33,246 bases of DNA from Halobellus captivus (GCF_007655485.1 NZ_VJXQ01000002.1:715962-749207), one strand, 5' to 3'. Numbered from the stretch's first letter, positions 1 to 8,115 are shown. Made by a program: numbers and translations. The notes: generated by a model from the sequence alone, not told the origin.

Positions 1-264
1 TACGAGGCCGTCACGATCGACTTCGAGGCCGAGTTCGCTTTCAGAAGGACCCTTGATGGGTTGAAGCAGAGGGTCCTGTTTTGGTTCGTGCCAGTCCCGG
101 CTCTTTCAGAAGGACCCTTGATGGGTTGAAGCGATTCCCGCTGATAATGTGGCAGTCTACACACGGAACTTTCAGAAGGACCCTTGATGGGTTGAAGCAC
201 GTGGGATACAACGACTGTTCCAACCAGAGCGGTGCTTTCAGAAGGACCCTTGATGGGCTGAAAG
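1..264 (+). CRISPR. CRISPR array, leader-distal end (4 repeats, 3 complete spacers)
   Basis: Four 30-nt repeats lie at 38-67, 103-132, 169-198 and 235-264. Each begins CTTTCAGAAGG, and the first three end GTTGAAGC. The spacers (68-102, 133-168, 199-234) are 35, 36 and 36 nt and unlike each other; bases 1-37 are a further spacer cut by the window edge. The repeat closely resembles the haloarchaeal type I-B family (from memory GTTTCAGACGG...ATTGAAGC), so the last eight bases probably form the crRNA 5' handle and transcription runs on the plus strand. The last repeat differs from the others at three positions, all in its last seven bases, marking the old end of the array. The leader and any cas genes must lie left of the window; none is visible here. 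Confidence 0.96.
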
Positions 265-597
265 CCAATATTGAGCGTTAACATTGGTTTTCCGTTTCAG
301 AACCTTCTATAAGTGCAAACTGCCGCCCCAAGGCGCGCCGAGTCAGGCGCGCCGACCAACCACTGTTTCTGCTGGACATCTGCCGAGCGAAGCGAGGCAG
401 TAGTTTAGTCAGGTGGCTCCTTAGCCACACCCCTAACGGAGAATCGGGTACCCCGCCTCGGAATTAGCAAAACCAGTTCGAGGTTGTTGAGTCACACACA
501 AGATCAACACTCGAAGCGACGCTATTCGGCTCTAAAACAAGCAAGAATATCCGCTAAAAAGAGCAATCGATAGTGATGCCTCTCACGAGTCGCCGCG
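265..597. other. Gene-poor stretch with short repeats between CRISPR array and minus-strand gene
   Basis: I see no convincing gene. A partial repeat-like string GTTTCAGAA lies at 294-302, 29 nt after the last CRISPR repeat. An 11-nt direct repeat AGGCGCGCCGA occurs at 331-341 and 345-355, each copy containing the palindrome GGCGCGCC. An imperfect palindrome of the haloarchaeal GAGCGAAGCGAG type is at 380-400. A 6-bp hairpin GTGGCT/AGCCAC with loop CCTT is at 413-428. The stretch from about 470 to 597 is clearly lower in GC than the ribosomal genes. Confidence 0.6.
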
Positions 598-2700
598 CTA
601 GCCGGGGGTCCCGAGCGCGGCCGCGAAGTATTCCGGCGCGTATCGTTTGCCGTCGACCGTCGTAACTACAGGGTCAAACTCAAAGGCGAACTGCCGAAGT
701 TGTTCACCGGTTACCTCCGCCCACCGCCGAGCCCCCTCTCGGAGGAGCTGACGAGCCTCTTCCAACGTGGAAGGCTTGAACCCAATATCTAGGTCATCAG
801 GATCAGCACCCTCCGTCTGACTGATCTTTCCACCGTATCTGTCCAGCCAGCGACTCCACGGGTCATCATCAGCATATGATTCTGCTCGTGTGAGACTGTC
901 GAGTGCACTTTCCCACCCAGCTCGAATGCTTTGAGAAACCGAGTCGATATACCCCGTCAGTTCCTGAGCGATGTACTTCGATCCTAGTTGTACTTCTCCA
1001 TATGAGTGGTCAACGAGAGGGCCGAGCCGTTTGAGCGCTCGATAGATCGTGTCTAAATGAACGCCAATTGATTCGGCTAACTCGCTGGGTGATATCTTTC
1101 CACCATCGGTGAGAAGTGTCTCAACAAGTTCGGTGTCCGTCGTGTTCATCTGGCTCGCAATCGCGAAAATCTGGTCATCCTGTTTTGACTCAATCCGGGG
1201 CAAGCTACCTGAAACGAGTTTTCTCCATCGACGCGACCCAGCAACCTCGAAATAATCATCAGCGACGTACGCGCCTTCAGTAGGGTCAGTAGAAATTCCG
1301 GACCATTCTAGGACGTTTAGTAGGGCTTCGTCGAGTTCTCTGGTAAGCGTGTCCAGATCGTCCCAGTAGACCGTTCCGTCGTTGATTGAGTTCTGAAGAG
1401 AAACACCAATCTTCGGGTTTTCGAGCTCTGTTCCCTCAACGGCATCTGGATTCCGCATATGATAGTGTTTGAACTCCTTCGCTAGAGTATGACCACCAAT
1501 CAGTTCAGCCGCACGCCGTGAATCGATTGTTGTAGTGTGGTAGTGGCCTGGACATTCACGGTCATCTCGTACTGATTTCACATATCCTTCCCGGTCACCA
1601 GCTAGGAGCATTGAAATCCGGGTAAGGGTCCCGTCGTACGCAATGACTCGTCCACTGAGTGCCTTTAGAATACGTACGAATAGCTCAGCGTCGACGATGT
1701 TCGACGAATGGTGTATCCTATCAGAGTCAAAGTCCTCCGGATTAATTGGGGTGTGACTGTCAAACCGGAATCCTTGGCGGTCTGCGAGTGCGCCGAGTGC
1801 CTGCTGTAGAACCTTGGGGTACTGTTCGAAGTCCCAATTGGATCCCTCGACCTCGACGTCGTATCCTTCGATGTCGCACGGATTCGACATCGAGCGTAGG
1901 CCTTCCTTGGTATCGATGTCAGGCCAACGTGGTGAGATTCGGAAGTAGGCACGTTGTCGAGCTTCCGATTTGGCGTCCTCCCAGGTTGAGTACGCGCTCG
2001 GATAGACGTAGATCAGGTACTCACGAACCTCATCGAGCTCGAAATTTGGAGAATCACGTGGGGCGATACCGGATTCTTTGAAACGGAACTGAACTGTCCA
2101 ATCATCTCCACCGATATTGACGCCAGTCCGTAGCGGACCGTGATTCTCGAAGTCGTGCTCTCCCTGGAGCGACCGAAGCCCGAAGTATGATCGAAGCGGA
2201 TTCTCGCGATCTGTACAGTCCCATTTGAGGTACGCGTGGAACTCGTGTGGCTGCGGATCGATGAAGAGTCTCGAAAAGCGCTCACTGTTCTCTTCCTCGG
2301 TTTCGGACGCGGAGCTGTCCTCCTGTTCTGCTTCCTGCTGTATGGCGCTGTGGTACGCCTCACAGGATTCCAGATGCTGGTCTGTAGATTCCTGTCGTTG
2401 TATCTCTTCCTCACAGTAGCGACACTGTGCGATCGGCTCTGCCTTGCATCGTCCCTCGTGATGATGCGCTACATCGATATCTGAGAATTTACAGCGGCAG
2501 AATCGACATCGATCAACGTACTTGGGCGCAAGATAGCTACGCCGCTGGGAACGCGTAGGGGTCTGTGAAGTAGTCTGTCTCTCCGACCTGATACGGTCTG
2601 CCTCCGATTGCTCGACGGACGATTGAACCGAATCCGTGTCGTCAGCAGTGACGGCTTTGGCGTCGTCGAGCTGGTCGAAGAAATCGTCCGGGTCGGTCAC
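598..2700 (-). CDS. Double C2HC zinc-finger / winged-helix protein, 700 aa, function unknown
   Basis: Function is not known to me; from memory it resembles haloarchaeal proteins carrying DUF7845, which needs a search to confirm. Two zinc fingers of identical spacing, C-x2-C-x12-H-x3-C, use C65/C68/H81/C85 and C93/C96/H109/C113. An acidic linker follows (about 121-142), then a long mixed domain rich in W, Y and F (about 150-510). A winged helix-turn-helix covers about 522-590, with the turn in ISPSELAESIGVHLDTIYRA. The N-terminal 60 residues look disordered. This suggests a nucleic-acid-binding protein. The GTG start at 2700 is supported by GGAGGGC seven bases upstream, and a TATA-like TTTAAA lies at 2763-2768. 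One sampled line (1501-1560) has 33 G+C in 60, clearly below the ribosomal genes, which suggests transfer. Confidence 0.85.
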   Translation of the reverse strand: MTDPDDFFDQLDDAKAVTADDTDSVQSSVEQSEADRIRSERQTTSQTPTRSQRRSYLAPKYVDRCRFCRCKFSDIDVAHHHEGRCKAEPIAQCRYCEEEIQRQESTDQHLESCEAYHSAIQQEAEQEDSSASETEEENSERFSRLFIDPQPHEFHAYLKWDCTDRENPLRSYFGLRSLQGEHDFENHGPLRTGVNIGGDDWTVQFRFKESGIAPRDSPNFELDEVREYLIYVYPSAYSTWEDAKSEARQRAYFRISPRWPDIDTKEGLRSMSNPCDIEGYDVEVEGSNWDFEQYPKVLQQALGALADRQGFRFDSHTPINPEDFDSDRIHHSSNIVDAELFVRILKALSGRVIAYDGTLTRISMLLAGDREGYVKSVRDDRECPGHYHTTTIDSRRAAELIGGHTLAKEFKHYHMRNPDAVEGTELENPKIGVSLQNSINDGTVYWDDLDTLTRELDEALLNVLEWSGISTDPTEGAYVADDYFEVAGSRRWRKLVSGSLPRIESKQDDQIFAIASQMNTTDTELVETLLTDGGKISPSELAESIGVHLDTIYRALKRLGPLVDHSYGEVQLGSKYIAQELTGYIDSVSQSIRAGWESALDSLTRAESYADDDPWSRWLDRYGGKISQTEGADPDDLDIGFKPSTLEEARQLLREGARRWAEVTGEQLRQFAFEFDPVVTTVDGKRYAPEYFAAALGTPG

Positions 2701-2736
2701 TGCAACCGCCCTCCATAGGAAGAAGGTTGAAGATGA

Positions 2737-2756
2737 AGCGGCCGCTGGAGGCCGCT
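2737..2756. terminator. 7-bp GC-rich hairpin after secY
   Basis: AGCGGCC (2737-2743) pairs with GGCCGCT (2750-2756) around a six-base loop. It lies 32 bases beyond the secY stop. It may end the ribosomal-secY transcript or shape the leader of the next gene. There is no long T tract after it on the minus strand, so a terminator role is tentative. Confidence 0.35.
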
Positions 2757-2760
2757 AAAG

Positions 2761-2769
2761 AATTTAAAG
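2761..2769 (-). promoter_or_regulatory. TATA-like box for the zinc-finger/wHTH gene
   Basis: On the minus strand the sequence reads CTTTAAATT, about 61-69 bases upstream of the GTG start at 2700. A start of transcription near 2738 would leave a leader of about 38 nt that carries the GGAGGGC Shine-Dalgarno at 2714-2708. The assignment is by position and composition only. Confidence 0.5.
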
Positions 2770-2787
2770 AAGTGTAGATATTCGGGA

Positions 2788-4257
2788 CTAGTTGTTGAAC
2801 ATCTCGCGCATCATCGGATGCATCTCCATCAGCTGCTCCTCTGCGATCTCCTCGTACAGCTTGTACGTGATGGAGACCGTTAGCAGCAGCCCCGTCCCGG
2901 ATACGCCACCGATGGTGCCGAGCATGTTCGCAAGGACCGCAAGGACACCGACGAGCGCACCGCCGATGACGGTCACCTGCGGGATGTAGCGCTCCATTAC
3001 CTTCTCGATCACCTGCGGGTTTCGCCGGAATCCGGGGATCTGCATCCCGGAGTTCTGGATCTGTCGGGCCGTCGCTTCGGGGCCCATCCCCGTCGTCTCG
3101 ACCCAGAAGATCGCGAAGATCGCGCCGCCGATGACCATAAAGATCAGGTCGATCGCGACGCGCACGGCGATCGCCGCGGGATCCTGGGACGTGAATCCGA
3201 GGAACCACATCCAGTCCTGGCGGGATTGAATCGGCGCGAGATACCAGAACAGGCCGCCGGTGACCTGCCCTTGGGTGTACTGTCCGATCCACGCGGGCAT
3301 CCCCGCCCACCAGTTGTTTAGAATCTGTCCGAGGAACTGGAGGTTCGCCTGCAGCGCACGAACGAGGATCATCGGCAGGACGCTCGCATAGATGAGCTTC
3401 ACCGGGAAGCGGCCGCGCGCGCCCTTCACGTTGGCGTGCGACAGCGGAATCTCGACTCGAACGCTCTCGGCGTAGACGACGATCCCGAAGATGAGAACCG
3501 TCGTGATGAGCGCGAGGATCTGTCCCTGTCCGAGGAAGAGATCCGAGAGCCCACCGGGCGTCAGCGGCGAGCCGACGTCGACGGCACCGGTGATGATGCC
3601 GATCCACGTCGGGAAGAGGCCGCTCTGTCCGCCGAGGCTCTGCCAGCTGAACAGCCCAGCGACGAGCTGTTGACTCACGCCAGCGATAATGAAGAGGCCG
3701 ACACCGGAGCCGACGCCCCATTTGCTGACGATCTCGTCCATAAACAGGATGAGGACGCCGCCGACGAAGATCTGCGCGAAGATGATCCCGCGGACGCCCC
3801 CGAGACCGACCCCGAGCGACTGTCCGAGCGCCTCACTCGGCGGCAGGAAGTTCCCCGCGAACACCATCGGCAGCCCCGTCAGGCAGATCATCACGATCAC
3901 CAGGAGCTTCTGGAGGCCCTGATAGAGCACCTGATCGCGGGGATCGTTAGTGTCCAGCCCCAGCAGGTCGGCCCCACCGAGCAACTGGAGCACGATGCTC
4001 GCAGTGACGATCGGACCGATACCGAGCTGCAGGATCGAGCCCTGCGCGCCAGCGAGGATGCTACGGAACTGTCCGAAGAAGTCGCTCCCCGCCCCGCCCG
4101 TCTGTAGGCCGAACAGGGGCACGTTCGTCAGGAAGAAATACAACACGAGGATCCCGGCGGTCCAGCCGAGCTTCCGGCGGAACGGGACGTGTCCCTCCGG
4201 ACGCGTGACTGACGGCATCCGCGTCAGCACCGGTTCGGCGGCCTCCTTCCATCCCAT
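2788..4257 (-). CDS. secY: Preprotein translocase subunit SecY
   Basis: SecY is the channel-forming subunit of the Sec translocon in the cytoplasmic membrane, working with SecE and Sec61-beta. At 489 residues it has the usual archaeal length, and about ten hydrophobic segments can be counted. The N-terminus (VPFRRKLGWTAGILVLYFFL) and the cytosolic loop before the second half (PLSHANVKGARGRFPVKLIY) are typical, as is the late stretch FRRNPQVIEKVMERYIPQVT, the region of the last cytosolic loop that contacts the ribosome. It is the last gene of the ribosomal protein run; its ATG follows the L15 stop by 3 nt. In many archaea adk follows secY, but here the next gene is an unrelated zinc-finger protein. 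Confidence 0.98.
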   Translation of the reverse strand: MGWKEAAEPVLTRMPSVTRPEGHVPFRRKLGWTAGILVLYFFLTNVPLFGLQTGGAGSDFFGQFRSILAGAQGSILQLGIGPIVTASIVLQLLGGADLLGLDTNDPRDQVLYQGLQKLLVIVMICLTGLPMVFAGNFLPPSEALGQSLGVGLGGVRGIIFAQIFVGGVLILFMDEIVSKWGVGSGVGLFIIAGVSQQLVAGLFSWQSLGGQSGLFPTWIGIITGAVDVGSPLTPGGLSDLFLGQGQILALITTVLIFGIVVYAESVRVEIPLSHANVKGARGRFPVKLIYASVLPMILVRALQANLQFLGQILNNWWAGMPAWIGQYTQGQVTGGLFWYLAPIQSRQDWMWFLGFTSQDPAAIAVRVAIDLIFMVIGGAIFAIFWVETTGMGPEATARQIQNSGMQIPGFRRNPQVIEKVMERYIPQVTVIGGALVGVLAVLANMLGTIGGVSGTGLLLTVSITYKLYEEIAEEQLMEMHPMMREMFNN

Positions 4258-4260
4258 AGG

Positions 4261-4755
4261 TTACTCCTCGGCGTCTTCGTCGTCGTCTGCTTCGTCCTCG
4301 GCAGCGAGCTCCTCGCCGCGTTCGGTGAGTTCGACGCTGCCACCGGCGTCCTCGATGAGTTCGGCGGCGTCCACGGAGAAGGCGTCGGCGACGACGTGCA
4401 GTTCCTGTCGGACCTGCCCGCCGCCGAGCACCTTCACGGCGTCCGCGCTCTCGGCGTCGTCGGCCACGTCGCGCGCGTCGATGTGGTAGGCGTCGCCGTC
4501 GGCCTCGGCGAGACCGTCGGCGACGAGAAGCGCCGCGTCCTCGTCCAGCGTCTGGACGTTGACCTCGGCGACCGTCAGCTGCGCGTCCTCGGGGCGCTTG
4601 AAGCCGTGCTTACCGATCGGCTCGTAGTTGTGGAACTCGTGTTTGGTGCGCCCCGCACGACCGCGACCGCCGCGGTGACCGGCGCCGCGCCGGTTCTTGT
4701 GCGTGCCGCCGCCGTGCGTTCGGGAGCCGCGCTGGCGTCGTTTCTTCGACGTCAT
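4261..4755 (-). CDS. rpl15: 50S ribosomal protein L15 (uL15)
   Basis: A large-subunit protein that binds 23S rRNA near the base of the central protuberance. The N-terminal third is the basic, glycine-rich extension typical of uL15 (GGGTHKNRRGAGHRGGRGRAG starting near residue 15, then KHEFHNYEPIGKHGFKRP), which threads into rRNA. The C-terminal part is the globular domain, followed by an acidic haloarchaeal tail ending DEADDDEDAEE. It is 164 residues long. Its ATG overlaps the L30 stop as ATGA, and secY begins 3 nt after its TAA, as expected in the archaeal spc cluster. Confidence 0.97.
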   Translation of the reverse strand: MTSKKRRQRGSRTHGGGTHKNRRGAGHRGGRGRAGRTKHEFHNYEPIGKHGFKRPEDAQLTVAEVNVQTLDEDAALLVADGLAEADGDAYHIDARDVADDAESADAVKVLGGGQVRQELHVVADAFSVDAAELIEDAGGSVELTERGEELAAEDEADDDEDAEE

Positions 4756-5216
4756 CGCATTGCCTCCAGGAGTTCGTCGATCTGGTCGGTCTGATGCTTA
4801 CCGATCTGACCGCCCTCGGTCGTCGGGTGCTTCTGACCGCGGTGCCCGCCGCGCGGCGGGTGCAGTCGGAGCACCGGTGAGAGACCCTGCTCGCGCAGCG
4901 TCGTCTCCTCGTCGACGAGCGCCTCCGCGAGCGCACCGAAGTCGTCGTACTCGGTGTTCTCCGCGAGCCACGACTCGTCGACGTCGGCGTCGCCCTCTTC
5001 GGGCTCCGCACGCGTCCGAACCACGGTCTCGACGACGTCGACGCTCGGTTCCCCGTGCGCGACGTAGTCGTTGACCTTCGTGATCATTCCGCGGTACGTC
5101 TCCGTCTCCGGGACGAACGCGCAGTGGTTGACGTGGTGGATGTTGAGCATCTTGAGCGTGTCGTGAACGGCCGAGCTCATATTAACATCGCCGCGAAGCT
5201 GAACGACCGCTTGCAT
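4752..5216 (-). CDS. rpl30: 50S ribosomal protein L30 (uL30)
   Basis: A large-subunit protein of the archaeal long form (154 residues), with the start [20 protein letters not shown] and the motif LNIHHVNHCAFVPET typical of archaeal and eukaryotic uL30/L7-like proteins. The open frame extends much further upstream, but that part is an arginine-rich shadow of S5. The ATG at 5216 shares its A with the S5 TAA (TAATG), and family alignment places the start here. The 3' end overlaps L15 by four bases. Confidence 0.97.
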   Translation of the reverse strand: MQAVVQLRGDVNMSSAVHDTLKMLNIHHVNHCAFVPETETYRGMITKVNDYVAHGEPSVDVVETVVRTRAEPEEGDADVDESWLAENTEYDDFGALAEALVDEETTLREQGLSPVLRLHPPRGGHRGQKHPTTEGGQIGKHQTDQIDELLEAMR

Positions 5217-5869
5217 TATTCGCTCACCTCCTGCTCTCGCTGCTTGGCTGCGGCGCGTCGGGGCGTCCGCGACTGCGACGCGTTCCGCAGCGCGTTGTAC
5301 GTCGCCTTCGCGAGGTTGACCGTCGTCCGCGTGTTCCCGTTCGAGCGGGTCCAGGCGTCCTGGACGCCCGCCAGTTCGAGGATGTTGCGAACGGTTGGTG
5401 CGGCCGCGAGGCCGAGGCCCTGCGGCGCGGGCATAATCTCGACGGTGACCGAACCGGCCTTCCCCTCTGCCTTCCGGGTGAGGGAGTTGAGGCCGCCGAC
5501 GGAGTCTTCCCACGACCCCGAGCCGCGGTCCACCGAGATGATGTTGAGTTTCGCGACGTCGATCGCCTTCTGGATCGCTGACCCGACCTGGTCGTCTCGC
5601 GCCTCGGCGTAGCCGAGGAAGCCGTCGCGGTTACCGATCGCGACGACGCAGCGGAATTTGACTCGGCGACCCGAGTCGGTCATCCGCTGGACCATGTTGA
5701 TGTCGAGCACCTCGTCGTCCAGCCCCGGCAGGAGCTGATCGACGAGTTCCGGCTCCTTGAGGGGCAGCCCCGTTTCGAGGGCCTGCTCCATCGAGGTGAC
5801 GTCGCCGTCCTGTACCATTCGGCCGAGCCGCGTTCGCGGCGTCCAGCCGTTGTTGTTGCGTTGGCTCAT
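5216..5869 (-). CDS. rps5: 30S ribosomal protein S5 (uS5)
   Basis: A small-subunit protein near the decoding site and mRNA entry, important for accuracy. The N-terminal double-stranded RNA-binding domain (about 45-110, [20 protein letters not shown]) is followed by the S5 C-terminal domain (about 125-190, [20 protein letters not shown]). The length of 217 residues fits archaeal S5. The ATG overlaps the L18 stop as ATGA; the TAA overlaps the L30 ATG by one base. Confidence 0.98.
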   Translation of the reverse strand: MSQRNNNGWTPRTRLGRMVQDGDVTSMEQALETGLPLKEPELVDQLLPGLDDEVLDINMVQRMTDSGRRVKFRCVVAIGNRDGFLGYAEARDDQVGSAIQKAIDVAKLNIISVDRGSGSWEDSVGGLNSLTRKAEGKAGSVTVEIMPAPQGLGLAAAPTVRNILELAGVQDAWTRSNGNTRTTVNLAKATYNALRNASQSRTPRRAAAKQREQEVSE

Positions 5870-6420
5870 GCGTCCTCCTGTAGTCGCTCGAGCACTTCAT
5901 CGAAGTGCTCAGGGAGTTTCGTGGCGTCGAAGTCCCCGGAATAAAGGGGTTCGTCGAGCTGCTCGGCGTACTCGGCGATGTGCTCGCCCCGGTTACGCGA
6001 CCAGTCCGCGAGAACCGACTCGTTGTGCGGGATCTCGAGGCCAGCGTCTATTGCTCCTTCCTGCACCGCGAACACCTTGTTACCGGGCGTCGCAGTGTTT
6101 AGTCCAATGTCGAGCACGGCCTCTTCGAGACCGGCGTCGAGGGCTCGCACTCCCGCGAGGAACCCCGTCAGGTACGCGCTCGGCAGGTTCCCAGTGGGAG
6201 CCTCCCAGCCGTACTCGGCGAGATCCTCGGAGGATGCGGCCGCGTGCGTTTCGTCTCCATCGGGTCCGGGGGTGATCAGCTGCGCCCTGGCGTGCTTATT
6301 GCTCGTGCGAGCAACGAGGCGGGGCTTACCCGATTTCAGCAGGCGCAACCTCTGGTGGTAGTCCGTCCGGACCTCGCGCCGACGTCGCATCGGCACTTTG
6401 TAGCGTGGTCCTGTTGCCAT
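5866..6420 (-). CDS. rpl18: 50S ribosomal protein L18 (uL18)
   Basis: Binds 5S rRNA together with L5 in the central protuberance. The protein begins [20 protein letters not shown], an N-terminus characteristic of archaeal L18, and continues with [20 protein letters not shown]. It is 184 residues long and has an acidic C-terminus. The frame is open upstream to about 6594 but that part is noncoding in type. The ATG at 6420 shares a base with the L19e TAA, which fixes the start. Confidence 0.97.
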   Translation of the reverse strand: MATGPRYKVPMRRRREVRTDYHQRLRLLKSGKPRLVARTSNKHARAQLITPGPDGDETHAAASSEDLAEYGWEAPTGNLPSAYLTGFLAGVRALDAGLEEAVLDIGLNTATPGNKVFAVQEGAIDAGLEIPHNESVLADWSRNRGEHIAEYAEQLDEPLYSGDFDATKLPEHFDEVLERLQEDA

Positions 6421-6875
6421 TATTCTATCTCCACGTCGTAGTTGTTCCGTAGGTATGCTTCGAGCCGGGCCACGTCGTCGAATTCGCCACCCGACGCCTT
6501 GTTGTACGCTTCGCGGTACTGCGTCGGCGTGAGCGGACCGTCGTCGCGCAGTTCCTTCAGGCGACGACGCTGGGCGCGGATCCGGCTGACCCATTCTTCT
6601 TTCGAGTTCTTCCGACCGCCGGCTTTCCCTTTGCGGGAGCCGGGGCCCTTACGGTGGCCGTACGCGCGCTTGTCGGCGCGTTCGCGGGCGCGACCCTTGG
6701 AGTTACCCTTCGCGTCTTTGGCGCGAATGAGTCCCTGATCGACAAGGTCACGGACGTCCTCGCGGGTGATGGCCTCCGCAATCTCGGACTGTTCGTCTGG
6801 ATCGAACCAGATGCGGCTTTTGCCGACGTCGAGGACGTCGGCCGCCATACGCTTCTGTGCTTTCAGATCCGTCAT
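6420..6875 (-). CDS. rpl19e: 50S ribosomal protein L19e (eL19)
   Basis: An archaeal/eukaryotic large-subunit protein with no bacterial counterpart, contributing to subunit bridges. The 151-residue protein starts [20 protein letters not shown] and has the conserved basic centre RAYGHRKGPGSRKGKAGGRK (about 70-90) that penetrates rRNA, followed by the helix-rich RIRAQRRRLKELRDDG. The ATG overlaps the L32e TAA by one base. Confidence 0.97.
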   Translation of the reverse strand: MTDLKAQKRMAADVLDVGKSRIWFDPDEQSEIAEAITREDVRDLVDQGLIRAKDAKGNSKGRARERADKRAYGHRKGPGSRKGKAGGRKNSKEEWVSRIRAQRRRLKELRDDGPLTPTQYREAYNKASGGEFDDVARLEAYLRNNYDVEIE

Positions 6876-7573
6876 TACTCTTCGACCTCCACTTCGACGT
6901 AGGTCGGGTTGAGGACGCGGATCTCGCGGTCCTCAGCCACTTCTTCGATGCGCTCGCGCTTGCGAGCGCCGACTTTCGAGGCGATTCGAACGGCCTGGAC
7001 GTCCCCGTCGACGCCGTCGAGGTCGTCGACGTTGTGGACGCGGACCTCCTCGAATCCCGAAGGGTGCAGGCCGCGGGCGGCCTTCGGCGTGCGGTAGCCC
7101 GCCTCGACCATATCGCCTTTGCCTTTGATACCGCGGCGCTGCTTCGAGAGGTTGCCGCGGGGCTTGCGCCACGATTCGGGCACGCGCTTTTTCGCGTGGT
7201 ACTTCTGTCGACGGAACGCGGGCTTGCCCTCGCGGTGCTTCTGACCGAGCGCACGCGCCGTCTCGTCGTCGAGTTCGGGCGTTTTGTCGGCGTGACCGCG
7301 GGGACGAAGCTCCGTTTCGACGTCCTCGTCGTCTTCTTCCTCGGTCTCTTCTTCGACCTCGGCCTCGGTCTCCTCGGAGACTTCGAGTCCGCCGACGTCG
7401 GCCTTGATTCGCGCAGCGAGCGCGTTGCCGATGCCGTCGACCTCGGCGAGCTCCGATTGGCTCGCGGCCTTGACGTCGTCGACCGATTCGTAGCCTGCCT
7501 CACGGAGCGCGTCGGCCTTCGAGGGGCCGACACCGCTGATGTCTTCGAGTGTTTCGATGTCGTCGTCGGCCAT
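6875..7573 (-). CDS. rpl32e: 50S ribosomal protein L32e (eL32) with N-terminal helix-hairpin-helix domain
   Basis: The C-terminal half is a standard eL32 ([59 protein letters not shown]). Before it are a helix-hairpin-helix domain (about 4-55, [20 protein letters not shown] and [14 protein letters not shown]) and a highly acidic linker (about 60-85). The total is 232 residues, against roughly 130-140 for eL32 without the extension. The HhH may add nucleic-acid contacts at the particle surface. The start is taken at ATG 7573, where GGAGG at 7586-7582 is eight bases upstream; the GTG at 7582 would fall inside that Shine-Dalgarno. Confidence 0.96.
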   Translation of the reverse strand: MADDDIETLEDISGVGPSKADALREAGYESVDDVKAASQSELAEVDGIGNALAARIKADVGGLEVSEETEAEVEEETEEEDDEDVETELRPRGHADKTPELDDETARALGQKHREGKPAFRRQKYHAKKRVPESWRKPRGNLSKQRRGIKGKGDMVEAGYRTPKAARGLHPSGFEEVRVHNVDDLDGVDGDVQAVRIASKVGARKRERIEEVAEDREIRVLNPTYVEVEVEE

Positions 7574-7574
7574 C

Positions 7575-8111
7575 TCAGGCACCTCCAGTCTGCGGCTTCT
7601 GCGTGATGTAGACGCCGTCCTGGAAGACGCGCGTGTCCTTGTCCGTCACGCGAGTGAGCTGTTCGATGTCGGCGGCGGTCTGCCCGACGTCCTCTTTCGA
7701 GGGACCCGTCAGCGTGACCGCCTCGCCGTCGATCTGTACCTCCGTGTCTCCGCGGATCGGCGTCCGTCGCGAGGACTTCTCACCGAGGAAGTTCTCGATG
7801 ACGACTTCGTCGCCCTCGACGCTCACCTGCATCGGGAAGTGAGCGTAGTAGACTTCCATCTCGTACTCCCATCCTTCGGTGACCCCGTAAATCATATTCG
7901 ACACGTGGCTCTCGAAGGTCCCGACGGTCGCGTTCGTCTTGGCGTCCTCCTCCTCGGAGGCGATGACGACCGCGCCGTCTTCGACGCTGACCGTGACCGA
8001 GGGGAACCACAGCGTCCGGGTGACGCTGCCGTTCGGCCCTTCGACGGTCAGATCGAGGTTGGACACCTCGGCGGAGACCTCGTCCGGAATTTCGATTTCT
8101 ACTCTGGTCAT
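7575..8111 (-). CDS. rpl6: 50S ribosomal protein L6 (uL6)
   Basis: A large-subunit protein near the factor-binding region and the sarcin-ricin loop. It is 178 residues with the two tandem L6 folds. The N-terminal copy contains [20 protein letters not shown] and [20 protein letters not shown]. The C-terminal copy contains [20 protein letters not shown]. The start [12 protein letters not shown] is typical for haloarchaea. It begins 4 nt after S8 and ends 1 nt before the L32e ATG. Confidence 0.97.
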   Translation of the reverse strand: MTRVEIEIPDEVSAEVSNLDLTVEGPNGSVTRTLWFPSVTVSVEDGAVVIASEEEDAKTNATVGTFESHVSNMIYGVTEGWEYEMEVYYAHFPMQVSVEGDEVVIENFLGEKSSRRTPIRGDTEVQIDGEAVTLTGPSKEDVGQTAADIEQLTRVTDKDTRVFQDGVYITQKPQTGGA

Positions 8112-8115
8112 GGTC

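Noticed and set aside
41-281. Open frames on both strands across the CRISPR array, with repeated peptides such as FRRTLDGLK and FNPSRVLLK
   Set aside because: They are translations of the CRISPR repeat itself; the 30-nt unit plus 35-36-nt spacers keeps or nearly keeps a frame.
1-2700. cas genes next to the CRISPR array
   Set aside because: None found: the only gene here has no Cas nuclease, helicase or RAMP features. Any cas operon would be left of the window.
2642-3721. Minus-strand arginine-rich frame of 359 codons inside secY
   Set aside because: Out-of-frame shadow of secY, with composition typical of frame-shifted GC-rich DNA.
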